From the NCBI RefSeq assembly GCF_021295095.1, contig NZ_JAJLQX010000001.1:62001-126000 (forward strand): a DNA stretch of 64,000 bases, read 5' to 3'. Origin of the DNA: Phocaeicola oris (GTDB lineage: Bacteria > Bacteroidota > Bacteroidia > Bacteroidales > Bacteroidaceae). Under the pieces are notes generated by a model. It ran no database searches. It had not been told where the DNA came from and saw only the letters and a list, made by a program, of their open reading frames with translations. The position numbers and the translations under genes are program-made. Below, one piece after another: positions 51,376-60,315 of this stretch (position 1 is the first letter of the stretch; the number at the start of each line of letters is the position of its first letter).

Positions 51376-51414
51376 TAGTTCCTTTCATATTAATAATGTG
51401 GAAGGAACTTTTTT
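51376..51414 (+). terminator. terminator of the rpmB-rpmG-DUF4295 unit
   Basis: AGTTCCTT pairs with AAGGAACT around an A/T-rich loop, followed by T residues. Confidence 0.8.
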
Positions 51415-51457
51415 ATGTGCGTATCTTTAAATACTTGTTTTATTTTACTGCATATAT

Positions 51458-51465
51458 TATCTTTG
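51458..51465 (+). promoter_or_regulatory. -7 promoter element for ftsY-rimO
   Basis: TATCTTTG (TAnnTTTG), 26 bases before the ftsY ATG, with a TTG about 20 bases upstream as the -33 element. Confidence 0.65.
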
Positions 51466-51490
51466 CAAAAAATAATTAAAAAGGCAGCAA

Positions 51491-52456
51491 ATGGGATTAT
51501 TTAGTTCCTTCTCGAAAGAGAAAAAAGAAACCCTCGATAAGGGCTTATCTAAAACAAAGGAAAGCGTATTCGGAAAAATTGCCAGAGCAATAGCCGGTAA
51601 ATCCAAGGTTGACGATGAAGTGCTGGATAATTTGGAGGAAGTATTGGTAACTTCGGATGTGGGAGTTGATACCACATTGAAGATTATCAAACGAATAGAA
51701 GCCCGTGTCGCTAAAGATAAATATGTCAGTACTCAAGAGCTTAATAAAATCCTTCGCAGTGAGATAGCCCAGTTGTTAATAGAGAATAATACGATTGATA
51801 CGGAGAATTTTGACACTCCATCCGGAAAGAAGCCATATATTATTATGGTAGTCGGCGTGAATGGAGTAGGAAAAACGACTACTATCGGTAAATTAGCTTA
51901 TCAGTATAAAAAAGCCGGAAAGAAAGTTTATTTAGGTGCTGCCGATACTTTCCGCGCCGCAGCTGTAGAACAGTTGGATATATGGGGACATCGGGTTGGA
52001 GTACCGGTTATTCAACAAAAAATGGGATCTGATCCGGCCTCTGTTGCATTCGATACTTTAACGTCAGCAAAGGCAAATAATGTCGATGTGGTATTAATAG
52101 ATACTGCGGGACGTTTGCATAATAAAATTGGCTTGATGAACGAGTTGACAAAGATTAAGAATGTCATGAAGAAAGTTATTCCTGACGCTCCACACGAGGT
52201 ATTACTGGTATTAGATGGGTCTACAGGACAGAACGCGTTCGAGCAAGCCAAGCAATTTACGCTGGCTACAGAAGTAACTTCCATGGCTATCACTAAACTG
52301 GATGGAACTGCAAAGGGGGGAGTGGTTATCGGTATTTCAGACCAATTTAAGATTCCTGTCAAATATATAGGCTTGGGTGAAGGAATGGAAGATTTACAGT
52401 TGTTCCATAAAAATGAATTTGTTGATTCTCTCTTCGGTGATACTAAGGGGAAATGA
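51491..52456 (+). CDS. ftsY: signal recognition particle receptor FtsY
   Basis: A 321-residue SRP GTPase receptor guiding nascent membrane proteins to SecYEG. N-domain helices at about 10-110, then the G-domain with VGVNGVGKTTT (121-131), DTFRAAAVEQL, DTAGRLHNK and TKLDGTAKGG. The acidic A-domain of E. coli FtsY is absent; only a short basic N-terminus precedes the NG domain. Its stop overlaps rimO start (ATGA). Confidence 0.96.
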   Translation: MGLFSSFSKEKKETLDKGLSKTKESVFGKIARAIAGKSKVDDEVLDNLEEVLVTSDVGVDTTLKIIKRIEARVAKDKYVSTQELNKILRSEIAQLLIENNTIDTENFDTPSGKKPYIIMVVGVNGVGKTTTIGKLAYQYKKAGKKVYLGAADTFRAAAVEQLDIWGHRVGVPVIQQKMGSDPASVAFDTLTSAKANNVDVVLIDTAGRLHNKIGLMNELTKIKNVMKKVIPDAPHEVLLVLDGSTGQNAFEQAKQFTLATEVTSMAITKLDGTAKGGVVIGISDQFKIPVKYIGLGEGMEDLQLFHKNEFVDSLFGDTKGK

Positions 52457-53751
52457 GAAAGAATACCATTGACATTATTACACTGGGTTGCTCAAAGAAT
52501 CTGGTAGATTCAGAACATCTGATGCGTCAGTTAGAGCAGAACGGCTATAAAGTAGAACATGATTCGGAATTTCCTCATGGAGAGATGGCTGTAATTAATA
52601 CTTGTGGTTTTATCGGTGACGCGAAAGAGGAATCTGTTAATACTATTCTGGAATTCTGTAAGGCAAAAGAAGAGGGTAAGCTGAAAAAGCTGTATGTAAT
52701 GGGATGTCTGTCAGAACGATATTTAAAAGATTTGGAAGCAGAGATTCCACTGGTGGATAAGTTCTATGGAAAGTTTAACTGGAAAGAGCTGCTTAATGAC
52801 TTAGGCAAGGCATACAATGCCGATCTTCCCTTGAATAGAGTAATCACCACACCTCATCATTACGCTTATTTAAAAATAGCGGAGGGTTGTAATCGAAGGT
52901 GTGCGTATTGCGCCATTCCTTTGATTACAGGCGCACATCAGTCTCGCCCGATGGAAGATATTCTGAAGGAGGTAAAAGAGCTTGTGGCACAAGGAGTAAA
53001 AGAATTTCAAGTAATCGAACAGGAACTCACCTATTACGGGATGGATCTTTACGGAACTCAGAAAATAGCTGATCTAATAGAGATGATGTCGGAGATTCCG
53101 GGGGTAGAATGGATTCGTTTGCACTATGCATACCCCGCCCATTTCCCCATTGATTTACTAAGAGTGATGCGTGAACATGATAATGTATGTAAATATCTGG
53201 ATATAGCATTGCAACATGTAAGCAATCATATACTTGATAGGATGCATCGTCATGTTTCTAAGCAAGAAACTTTAGATTTGATTAAACGGATAAGGGAAGA
53301 AGTTCCTGGAATTTGTATCCGAACCACATTGATGGTTGGTTTTCCCGGAGAAACAGATCAAGATTTTGAAGAGCTGAAAGAGTTTGCCCGATTAGAGAGA
53401 TTTGATAGAATGGGTGCGTTTGCATACTCTGAAGAAGAAGGAACTTATGCGGCTATTCATTACAAAGACGATGTTCCGTTTGAAGTAAAGCAAAAGCGTT
53501 TGGATGAGATAATGCGCATTCAAGAAGGCATATCCGCTGAATTAAACGAAGCCAAAATAGGGAGAATATTTAAGACTATCATCGATCGTCGAGAAGGGGA
53601 ATATTATGTGGGACGAACACAATTTGATTCTCCGGAGGTGGATCAGGAAGTGTTAATAAAAGCGAATGGAAGACAATTACGTAAAGGCCATTTCTATAAT
53701 GTTAAGATTACCGATTCTGAGGACTATGATTTGTTCGGTGATGTTCAATAA
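52453..53751 (+). CDS. rimO: ribosomal protein S12 methylthiotransferase
   Basis: A 432-residue radical SAM enzyme adding a methylthio group to an Asp of S12. N-terminal MTTase domain with C13 (TLGCSKN), C51 (NTCGF) and C85 (MGCLSER). The radical SAM motif has C146, C150 and C153 (EGCNRRCAYC). The C-terminal TRAM domain is about 365-432. SEEEGTYA and the RimO-type LGCSKNLVDSE distinguish it from MiaB. Confidence 0.96.
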   Translation: MRKNTIDIITLGCSKNLVDSEHLMRQLEQNGYKVEHDSEFPHGEMAVINTCGFIGDAKEESVNTILEFCKAKEEGKLKKLYVMGCLSERYLKDLEAEIPLVDKFYGKFNWKELLNDLGKAYNADLPLNRVITTPHHYAYLKIAEGCNRRCAYCAIPLITGAHQSRPMEDILKEVKELVAQGVKEFQVIEQELTYYGMDLYGTQKIADLIEMMSEIPGVEWIRLHYAYPAHFPIDLLRVMREHDNVCKYLDIALQHVSNHILDRMHRHVSKQETLDLIKRIREEVPGICIRTTLMVGFPGETDQDFEELKEFARLERFDRMGAFAYSEEEGTYAAIHYKDDVPFEVKQKRLDEIMRIQEGISAELNEAKIGRIFKTIIDRREGEYYVGRTQFDSPEVDQEVLIKANGRQLRKGHFYNVKITDSEDYDLFGDVQ

Positions 53752-53787
53752 TATAACAGATGAATTCAACGAATTCATAATGAAAAC

Positions 53788-53832
53788 AAAACGTGTATCT
53801 TTCTAAAAAGAATGAAGGATACACGTTTTTTT
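53788..53832 (+). terminator. terminator of ftsY-rimO
   Basis: AAAACGTGTATC (53788-53799) pairs with GATACACGTTTT (53818-53829), ending in a T-run. Confidence 0.88.
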
Positions 53833-53859
53833 GGCACCCAATCATAACTGTTATTGTTC

Positions 53860-54024
53860 CGATATGTATGAACGCTCGAAGTGATACGGATGAGTTCACG
53901 TATTCATCAGAAGTTTTTGTCCGGTCATACGTATGAGTTGAGCGATTCATACGCATCAGTTGAGCGATTCATACGCATCAGTTGTGGAACTCATCCGCAT
54001 CACTTTTCCTCATTATTCTTATGA
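53860..54024 (+). repeat. 22-bp phased near-palindrome array, locus 6
   Basis: Cores at 53860 (CGATATGTATGA), 53882 (TGATACGGATGA), 53904 (TCATCAGAAG marker), 53925 (TCATACGTATGA, perfect palindrome), 53947 and 53969 (TCATACGCATCA), 53991 (TCATCCGCATCA), and a weak unit at 54013 (TTATTCTTATGA). Spacing is 22 bp throughout except one 21. Immediately follows the rimO terminator. Confidence 0.88.
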
Positions 54025-54042
54025 TAAATTTAATTAACACGT

Positions 54043-54556
54043 AGGTTCACAAGGTTCGGTAGGTTCGCTTATATGCTTTTCTGAACCTAAAAATAACGGG
54101 AAAGGTTGTTAGAATGTTGATTTGTAGGAATATATAAAATAAAGGATAGTTCGTGAACTACCTGAATGTCAGTTCGACTTGTAGCATTTTTAATCAATTT
54201 TTTATTATAATAGTGAATGCATCGAATACCATAGGAAACGAGATGTTTTGCTTTTGCATATATTCGTCATTTTAAGCTTGCTATCCGGAAGGGGGTCAAA
54301 AAATACGATCGACTAAAAGCAATGGGGGAGTTATTCTCTATCCTCTTGGTTATGCCGGATGAATTTGCGTGGAGTGAATTTTGGACTGTCCAGAAAGATG
54401 TGCATTTTTCAAGAGATACCACTTGCAATAGAATATTGAAAAAAATGTCAAAAATAAGATTGTTATCTCTAAAGAAGGCAAGTATATAAAGCCCCCCAAA
54501 GCTCTTTAAGAAGGTTTCAAAAAGAGCATAAGCGAACCTGCGAACCTGCCGAACCT
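54043..54556. repeat. inverted GGTTCG-rich arms flanking a 440-bp segment
   Basis: The left arm (54043-54080) contains AGGTTC repeated and TTCGCTTATATGCTTTT. The right arm (54521-54556) is its near reverse complement (AAAGAGCATAAGCGAACC, then two more CGAACCT-type units). The arms are about 37 bp. The enclosed DNA holds a decayed coding fragment. Could be a remnant mobile element or the leader of a lost gene. Confidence 0.6.
54235..54489 (+). pseudogene. decayed gene fragment with C-terminal helix-turn-helix-like region
   Basis: An open stretch without a suitable start encodes FKLAIRKGVKKYDRLKAM, then MPDEFAWSEFWTVQKDVHF, then a helix-turn-helix-like SRDTTCNRILKKMSKIRLLS before a stop. It reads as the C-terminus of a larger protein. 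In Bacteroides such tails occur in VirE/DUF3987-type primases of mobile regions, but I cannot confirm the family. The upstream part has stops in all useful frames. Confidence 0.45.
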
Positions 54557-54785
54557 AAAAAAATGTCAAAACGATGTTTTAACATATTCAGAGGATTCTT
54601 TTTCAGAAAATGAGAAAAAAACGAACGGGTTATGTGCTTCGTTTCCGAACACGGAATAAGAAAGAAAAACTGGAAATAGTAGGCTCTTTATCAACAAGAC
54701 ATGATGGTAAAATAAATTGAATTAATCGCTCAGTTGGAATGAAACTTTTAATTCATCGAAAAATTTGGTTAATTCACATATAATT

Positions 54786-54794
54786 TATATTTTG
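54786..54794 (+). promoter_or_regulatory. probable promoter for the HU gene
   Basis: TATATTTTG (TAnnTTTG with one extra spacer base) lies 26 bases upstream of the TTG start, with TTTGG about 20 bases further upstream as a -33 element. Confidence 0.4.
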
Positions 54795-54819
54795 CGACCA
54801 AATTAAAAATTAGTCAACC

Positions 54820-55092
54820 TTGAATAATAAAGAATTTATCGCGGAGCTTTCAAAGCGTTCGAACTTAAGTGTGAAAGAGACTAATAATTTAGTTTCTTCT
54901 TTTATCGATTTACTATCGGATGAACTTCAGAATGGAGATAGTATTACTTTGAACAACTTTGGAACTTTTGAGGTTAAAAAGAAGTTAGAACGTATTTCTG
55001 TGAATCCGATATCGCGTCAGCGGATGCTTATTCCACCCAAATTAGTCGTTAATTTTAGACCAAGTACTTTTTTAAAAGAGAAATTTAAGTGA
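54820..55092 (+). CDS. HU/IHF-family DNA-binding protein
   Basis: 90 residues from TTG 54820 (NNKEFIAELSKRSN). Two helices and a beta-arm with TLNNFGTFEVKKKL (GxFxxxxR-type block) and ISVNPISRQRMLIPP at the DNA-contacting arm. No ATG is available in frame before the fold begins, so a TTG start is likely. Its stop lies just ahead of a second, membrane-anchored HU-like gene. Confidence 0.88.
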   Translation: MNNKEFIAELSKRSNLSVKETNNLVSSFIDLLSDELQNGDSITLNNFGTFEVKKKLERISVNPISRQRMLIPPKLVVNFRPSTFLKEKFK

Positions 55093-55100
55093 GCGGCATT

Positions 55101-56159
55101 ATGGATCAAAAATTGAACATACAAGATTTCGTGGAATTATTGGTCACGCAAACCGGTAAGTCGAAGAAGGAAACGGAAGAGTTTATTAAAATTATCTGCG
55201 ATGTCATCATTGATGCTATAGAGGCTGATAAATATGTAAAGATTAAAGGGTTAGGTACATTTAAACTTACAGAGATCAGTAGCAGGGAGAGTATTGATGT
55301 TAATACACATGAACGTATTGAGATTCAAGGACATAAAAAGGTATCGTTTACTCCTGACGCAAAGTTAAAAGATTTGGTAAATAAACCATTTGCTCATTTT
55401 GAGACTGTTGTTTTATATGATAATGTTACGGATGGTGAGATAGATAATGTTATTGACGCTATTCCTGTCATAGAAGAAAAAGAAACTACGATGGAGAAAG
55501 CGGAATCTTCATCTGCTCCAATTCAAGAAAGTACTTTAGATAAAGCTATTCAATCATCTGAAAATAAAAATATTACTTCTGTAGAAGAAGAAGTAATTAT
55601 TGCTAAAGATATTTCCTCTGAAATAGAACAAGCAGCAAAAGAGAAAGAAAATATTAGCCATATAGAAGTAGAGAGACATCATCGTGAGAAACCACGTAGC
55701 AGAAAGAATTTATATATTATATCAATATTTCTGATATTGGCATTGATTGCTTTTGGTATCCGGCATTTTGTGTTGAAAGATAAGGCTCCTATGCCTGTCA
55801 CAGAAATTAATGCCGGCGTGGAACTTTCTACATCAGCTTCAGTGGATTCGACAAAAATAATCAAAGAAAATCAACCTGTTTCTGTTCCTAATTTAAATTC
55901 CAATTCACAAATAGACGCCAATGTGTTGCCGACTAAAGTCACCATAGAATCCATAGCAGATACGATAGAGTATTGTATTTCCGGATTAAAAGCCAATTAT
56001 GTTTTAGGAGCTGGAGAGTCTTTAGGGAAAGTTTCTCAAAAGTTTTACGGTTCAAGGAAATTTTGGCCGTATTTTGCAGTGTACAATAAAGATTTACCCA
56101 ATATAAACAGACTAATGCCTGGAACAGTTATAAAGGTTCCTAATTTAGTCGTTAGATAG
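55101..56159 (+). CDS. HU-like domain / transmembrane helix / LysM fusion protein
   Basis: 352 residues from ATG 55101; a GTG at 55089 is possible. Residues 1-95 are an HU/IHF domain (LNIQDFVELLVTQTGKS, KIKGLGTFKL, VSFTPDAKLKDLVN). Residues 100-198 are an acidic, low-complexity linker. A basic patch RHHREKPRSRK leads into a membrane helix at 204-221. A LysM domain at about 298-350 (YVLGAGESLGKVSQKFYG, NINRLMPGTVIKVPN) follows a second linker. By the positive-inside rule the HU domain is cytosolic and LysM periplasmic, so the protein could connect nucleoid DNA with peptidoglycan. Operon with the preceding HU gene. Confidence 0.85.
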   Translation: MDQKLNIQDFVELLVTQTGKSKKETEEFIKIICDVIIDAIEADKYVKIKGLGTFKLTEISSRESIDVNTHERIEIQGHKKVSFTPDAKLKDLVNKPFAHFETVVLYDNVTDGEIDNVIDAIPVIEEKETTMEKAESSSAPIQESTLDKAIQSSENKNITSVEEEVIIAKDISSEIEQAAKEKENISHIEVERHHREKPRSRKNLYIISIFLILALIAFGIRHFVLKDKAPMPVTEINAGVELSTSASVDSTKIIKENQPVSVPNLNSNSQIDANVLPTKVTIESIADTIEYCISGLKANYVLGAGESLGKVSQKFYGSRKFWPYFAVYNKDLPNINRLMPGTVIKVPNLVVR

Positions 56160-56233
56160 TCAATAAGTTTTAAAATACGGCATTAACTACATTTTTTTTA
56201 TAAAATTAAATTGACTCTTTTAATATAATACTG

Positions 56234-56241
56234 TAATTTTG
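56234..56241 (+). promoter_or_regulatory. -7 promoter element for the bat operon
   Basis: TAATTTTG (TAnnTTTG), 86 bases before the moxR ATG. Confidence 0.55.
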
Positions 56242-56327
56242 GGCTTGCTTTCGTAAGAAATAGAAATATGACAGTATTATGATAGCACTATATACATTGA
56301 TATCAAGTAATTAAAAACTAAAAAATT

Positions 56328-57323
56328 ATGGCAGAAGCTATTGATATTCGTGCTTTAAATGAACGAATAGAAAGAGAAAGTACATTTATAACTAACCTGA
56401 TGACCGGCATGGATCAGGTAATTGTCGGTCAGAAGCATTTGGTTGAATCGTTGCTAATTGGTCTTTTATCTGATGGGCATATCCTTTTAGAAGGTGTTCC
56501 GGGTTTGGCTAAGACCCTTGCAATTAAAACACTTGCGTCGTTGATTGACGCAAAATATAGCCGTATTCAGTTTACGCCAGATTTGTTACCGGCCGATGTT
56601 ATTGGAACTATGATATATAGTCAAAAAGAGGAGGTATTCCTTCCTAAAAAAGGTCCCATCTTCGCAAACTTTGTTTTGTCTGATGAGATTAATCGCGCTC
56701 CGGCCAAAGTTCAAAGCGCATTACTTGAAGCCATGCAGGAACGTCAGGTAACATTATCTACGCAAACCTTCGATTTGCCAAGACCTTTCTTGGTAATGGC
56801 CACTCAAAATCCGATTGAGCAGGAAGGTACATACCCATTACCGGAAGCGCAAGTCGATCGTTTCATGTTAAAGGTTATCATTGATTATCCAAAGATTGAC
56901 GAAGAGAAGAAAATCATTCGTATGAATATTAGCGGGCAATCGTTTAATGTTAAACCTATCGTCAGCTCAGAAGATATTATAAATGCACAAAAAGTAGTTC
57001 GTGAGGTTTATTTGGACGAGAAGATAGAGCAATATATCGCAGATATTGTATTCGCGACTCGTTATCCTGATCAATACGGTTTGCCTGAGTTAAAAGATTT
57101 GATTGGATTCGGAGGTTCGCCTCGTGCTTCTATAAATCTTGCTTTGGCTGCCCGTAGTTACGCATTCATCAAACGTCGTGGTTATGTTATTCCGGAAGAT
57201 GTACGTGCTGTTGCGCATGACGTTCTCCGTCATCGTATCGGATTGACATACGAAGCAGAGGCAAGCAATACAACTTCAGAGGAAATTATCAGTAAGATTT
57301 TGAATAAGGTTGAAGTGCCTTAA
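56328..57323 (+). CDS. MoxR-family AAA+ ATPase
   Basis: A 331-residue AAA+ chaperone-like ATPase. Walker A GVPGLAKT (56-63), Walker B VLSDEINRAP (D119, E120), sensor ATQNP, and the MoxR C-terminal lid. First gene of the Bat (Bacteroides aerotolerance) operon; MoxR ATPases work with VWA-domain proteins encoded beside them. Four bases separate it from the DUF58 gene. Confidence 0.95.
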   Translation: MAEAIDIRALNERIERESTFITNLMTGMDQVIVGQKHLVESLLIGLLSDGHILLEGVPGLAKTLAIKTLASLIDAKYSRIQFTPDLLPADVIGTMIYSQKEEVFLPKKGPIFANFVLSDEINRAPAKVQSALLEAMQERQVTLSTQTFDLPRPFLVMATQNPIEQEGTYPLPEAQVDRFMLKVIIDYPKIDEEKKIIRMNISGQSFNVKPIVSSEDIINAQKVVREVYLDEKIEQYIADIVFATRYPDQYGLPELKDLIGFGGSPRASINLALAARSYAFIKRRGYVIPEDVRAVAHDVLRHRIGLTYEAEASNTTSEEIISKILNKVEVP

Positions 57324-57326
57324 CCT

Positions 57327-58196
57327 ATGGATACAAGTGATATATTAAAACGCGTCCGCCGGATTGAAATAAAGACTCGCGGACTCTCTAACAATATTTT
57401 TGCAGGGCAATATCATTCTGCCTTTAAGGGGAGGGGTATGTCGTTTGCTGAAGTTAGAGAGTACCAATATGGCGATGATGTGCGTGATATTGATTGGAAT
57501 GTTACTGCCCGCTATAACCGTCCTTATGTAAAAGTTTACGAAGAGGAGCGTGAGTTGACTGTGATGCTGCTGATAGATGTTTCTAACAGCTTGGATTTCG
57601 GTACGATTAAACAGAAAAAAAAGGACATGGTGACAGAGATTGCTGCCACATTAGCTTTCTCTTCCATTGAAAATAATGATAAGATTGGCGTTATCTTTTT
57701 CTCTGACAAGATAGAAAAATTTATACCACCCAAAAAAGGTCGCAAACATATCCTTTATATTATTCGTGAGTTGCTTGACTTTAAACCACAAAGTAAACGA
57801 ACAAATATTAAGATGGCTGTAGAATACCTGACTAATGCTATTAAGAAGCGTTGTACAGTATTTGTTTTGAGTGATTTCATTGATGATGGAGATTATAAGA
57901 ATGCATTAACTATTGCAAATAAAAAACATGATATAGTAGCTATTCAAATCTATGATCGCCGTTTGGTTGATTTGCCCAATGTCGGCTTGATGAAAGTTCG
58001 TGATGCCGAGACAGGGCATGAACAATGGATTGATACGTCATCAAAAGCACTACGGAAAGCACAACACGACTGGTGGGCTGAACGGGTAGAGAAACTTCAG
58101 GAAGTGTTTAATAAGAGTAATGTTGACTCTGTTTCTATCCGTACCGACGAGGATTATGTTAAGTCACTGATAAGCTTGTTTGCTAAACGAAGTTAA
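57327..58196 (+). CDS. DUF58 domain protein
   Basis: 289 residues, no membrane helix. The DUF58 signature YGDDVRDIDWNVTARYNRPYV lies near residues 48-68, and a VWA-like core follows with LLIDVSNSLDFG (DxSxS metal site near 86-90). Typical partner of MoxR in bat operons. Role inferred from context: cytosolic adaptor for the membrane Bat proteins. Confidence 0.93.
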   Translation: MDTSDILKRVRRIEIKTRGLSNNIFAGQYHSAFKGRGMSFAEVREYQYGDDVRDIDWNVTARYNRPYVKVYEEERELTVMLLIDVSNSLDFGTIKQKKKDMVTEIAATLAFSSIENNDKIGVIFFSDKIEKFIPPKKGRKHILYIIRELLDFKPQSKRTNIKMAVEYLTNAIKKRCTVFVLSDFIDDGDYKNALTIANKKHDIVAIQIYDRRLVDLPNVGLMKVRDAETGHEQWIDTSSKALRKAQHDWWAERVEKLQEVFNKSNVDSVSIRTDEDYVKSLISLFAKRS

Positions 58197-58201
58197 TAAT
58201 T

Positions 58202-59293
58202 ATGGGAAGTTATATAAAACATATTCTTAGACTAAACATCTTGGTTTGCATGGGGGTATTACTTAGCTTGCCAATGCAAGCGCAAGTTACCGTTGACGCG
58301 TCTATTGACTCCTTGGAACTTCTTATTGGAGAACAGACAGATATCCATCTTGAGGTTAGTCTTGATGCCAAACAGAGAATTCAACTGCCTGTATTAAAAG
58401 ATACTATTATTAAAGGTATAGAGATTATAGACATAGCAAAGCCTGATACACAGATGCTCAATGAAGGAAAACGAATGTTGATAAAGCAGAAATATACCAT
58501 TACTTCTTTTGATTCAGCACTATATTACCTTCCTCCATTTGAAGTAAAAGTGAATGACCGGTCTTATGCTTCCAAGCCTCTTGCCCTGAAAGTATATTCT
58601 ATTCCGGTAGATACCTTGCGTCCCGATCAGTTTTTTGGTCCGAAGGATATTCATAGTGTGAGCATCACATGGAATGATATCCGATGGATAATATGGTTTG
58701 CGTTGATGATACTCGTTCTTCTTACAGCCGGGTATTACTTGTTCAAACGTTATCGCGATAACAAACCAATCATTCGTCGTATCCATGTGGAACCTAAGCT
58801 ATCACCACATGAACAAGCATTAAAAGATATAGAAGAAATTAAGGCTGATAGATCTTTATTACAAAACGATTCTAAAGTATATTACACTAAACTTACGGAA
58901 GTGCTTCGTAATTATATGAAAGAACGTTTCGGATTCAATGCTATGGAAATGACATCATCCGAAATTATTAGTTATTTGATGGAGATTAAAGAACAAAATG
59001 CCTTAAGCGATTTGAAGAGCTTATTTGAAACAGCCGACTTGGTTAAGTTTGCTAAGTTGGATCCATTGATGAATGAGAACGATAAAAACTTAGTAAATGC
59101 AGTTGCCTTTATTAATGAAACAAAGATAGAGCCTGACTCTAACGCGAAACCTGATCCGACAGAGATTACTGTTGTGGAGAAGCGATCGCCGAAAGGAAGA
59201 ATGATATTATTGGGTTGTCTGATTATTATTGCTATTGCAATAGTTATTTTGGTATATCTTATTATAAATAATATCATTGATGTCTGGTTCTAA
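58202..59293 (+). CDS. Bat-operon membrane protein (BatD-like small protein)
   Basis: 363 residues. Signal peptide (about 1-28, ending PMQAQ), periplasmic beta domain to about 155, a membrane helix about 160-180, a cytosolic helical segment (NYMKERFGFNAMEMTSSE) and a C-terminal helix at about 333-357. Related in layout to the front part of BatD proteins. Always, as far as I know, between DUF58 and batA in Bacteroides. Function unknown. Confidence 0.75.
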   Translation: MGSYIKHILRLNILVCMGVLLSLPMQAQVTVDASIDSLELLIGEQTDIHLEVSLDAKQRIQLPVLKDTIIKGIEIIDIAKPDTQMLNEGKRMLIKQKYTITSFDSALYYLPPFEVKVNDRSYASKPLALKVYSIPVDTLRPDQFFGPKDIHSVSITWNDIRWIIWFALMILVLLTAGYYLFKRYRDNKPIIRRIHVEPKLSPHEQALKDIEEIKADRSLLQNDSKVYYTKLTEVLRNYMKERFGFNAMEMTSSEIISYLMEIKEQNALSDLKSLFETADLVKFAKLDPLMNENDKNLVNAVAFINETKIEPDSNAKPDPTEITVVEKRSPKGRMILLGCLIIIAIAIVILVYLIINNIIDVWF

Positions 59294-59311
59294 TGAATAA
59301 AATGTGAAACA

Positions 59312-60310
59312 ATGATTTTTGCAAATATTGAATACCTATTTTTACTGCTTCTGTTAATTCCTTATATAGTATGGTATATATTTAAACGGAAGAAAACAGA
59401 GCCAACACTACAGGTTTCTACAACCGGTATGTATAAGAATGTTCCCAAAACTTGGAAAATCTATTTGTTACACGTTCCCTTTATTCTGCGAGTCATTTCT
59501 ATTCTTATGATAATTTTAGTATTGGCTCGTCCACAAGCAACCAATCATTGGCAGAATACCGAAATCGAAGGCATAGATATTATGCTGGCCGTAGATGTAT
59601 CAACAAGTATGCTGGCCGAAGATTTACAGCCGAATCGTTTGGAAGCGGCAAAGGCTGTCGCGACAGAATTTGTTAATGGTCGTCCGAATGATAATATTGG
59701 TTTAACTATTTTTGCCGGAGAGAGTTTTACTCAATGCCCCTTGACAACTGATCATGCCGTACTATTGAATTTATTTAATAGCATTAATGTTAACATTGCA
59801 CAGAGCGGTTTAATAGAAGATGGCACAGCTATTGGCATGGGTATTGCTAATGCTGTCAGTCGTTTAAAAGGGAGTAAAGCAAAATCAAAAGTTATTATTC
59901 TTTTGACAGACGGTAGTAATAACCGAGGCGATATTTCACCTTTGATGGCTGCTGAGATTGCTAAGCAATTTGGGGTTCGTGTCTATACCATTGGTGTTGG
60001 GACAAATGGTACAGCTCGTTATCCGTTGAGAACTTATACAGGAATTGAATATGTAAATGTTCCTGTTGAGATTGATGAGAAAACGTTGATGGAGATTGCT
60101 TCTACCACAGATGGTCAATATTACCGCGCAACAAGTAATTCTAAACTGAAAGATGTTTATGAAGAAATTGATAAATTAGAGAAAACGAAGTTGAACATAA
60201 AGGAATTTAGCAAGCGTGAAGAGAACTATCAGTTATTTGCATTGATAGCATTCTTCTGTATCTTGTCGGAGTTGATATTACGTAACACTTTGTTGAAAAA
60301 AATACCATAA
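59312..60310 (+). CDS. batA: aerotolerance protein BatA (VWA domain)
   Basis: 332 residues. Membrane helices at about 5-24 and 57-74, then a von Willebrand A domain with the DxSxS metal site D95, S97, S99 (AVDVSTSM), TDGSNNRG, and a C-terminal membrane helix about 305-325. Part of the Bat complex named from B. fragilis, where loss reduces oxygen tolerance. Six bases before batB. Confidence 0.93.
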   Translation: MIFANIEYLFLLLLLIPYIVWYIFKRKKTEPTLQVSTTGMYKNVPKTWKIYLLHVPFILRVISILMIILVLARPQATNHWQNTEIEGIDIMLAVDVSTSMLAEDLQPNRLEAAKAVATEFVNGRPNDNIGLTIFAGESFTQCPLTTDHAVLLNLFNSINVNIAQSGLIEDGTAIGMGIANAVSRLKGSKAKSKVIILLTDGSNNRGDISPLMAAEIAKQFGVRVYTIGVGTNGTARYPLRTYTGIEYVNVPVEIDEKTLMEIASTTDGQYYRATSNSKLKDVYEEIDKLEKTKLNIKEFSKREENYQLFALIAFFCILSELILRNTLLKKIP

Positions 60311-60315
60311 AGATT

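Noticed and set aside
54610-54720. 36-codon ORF upstream of the HU gene
   Set aside because: Short, no ribosome-binding site, composition like random AT-rich DNA with Lys/Arg codons; adjacent to decayed sequence.
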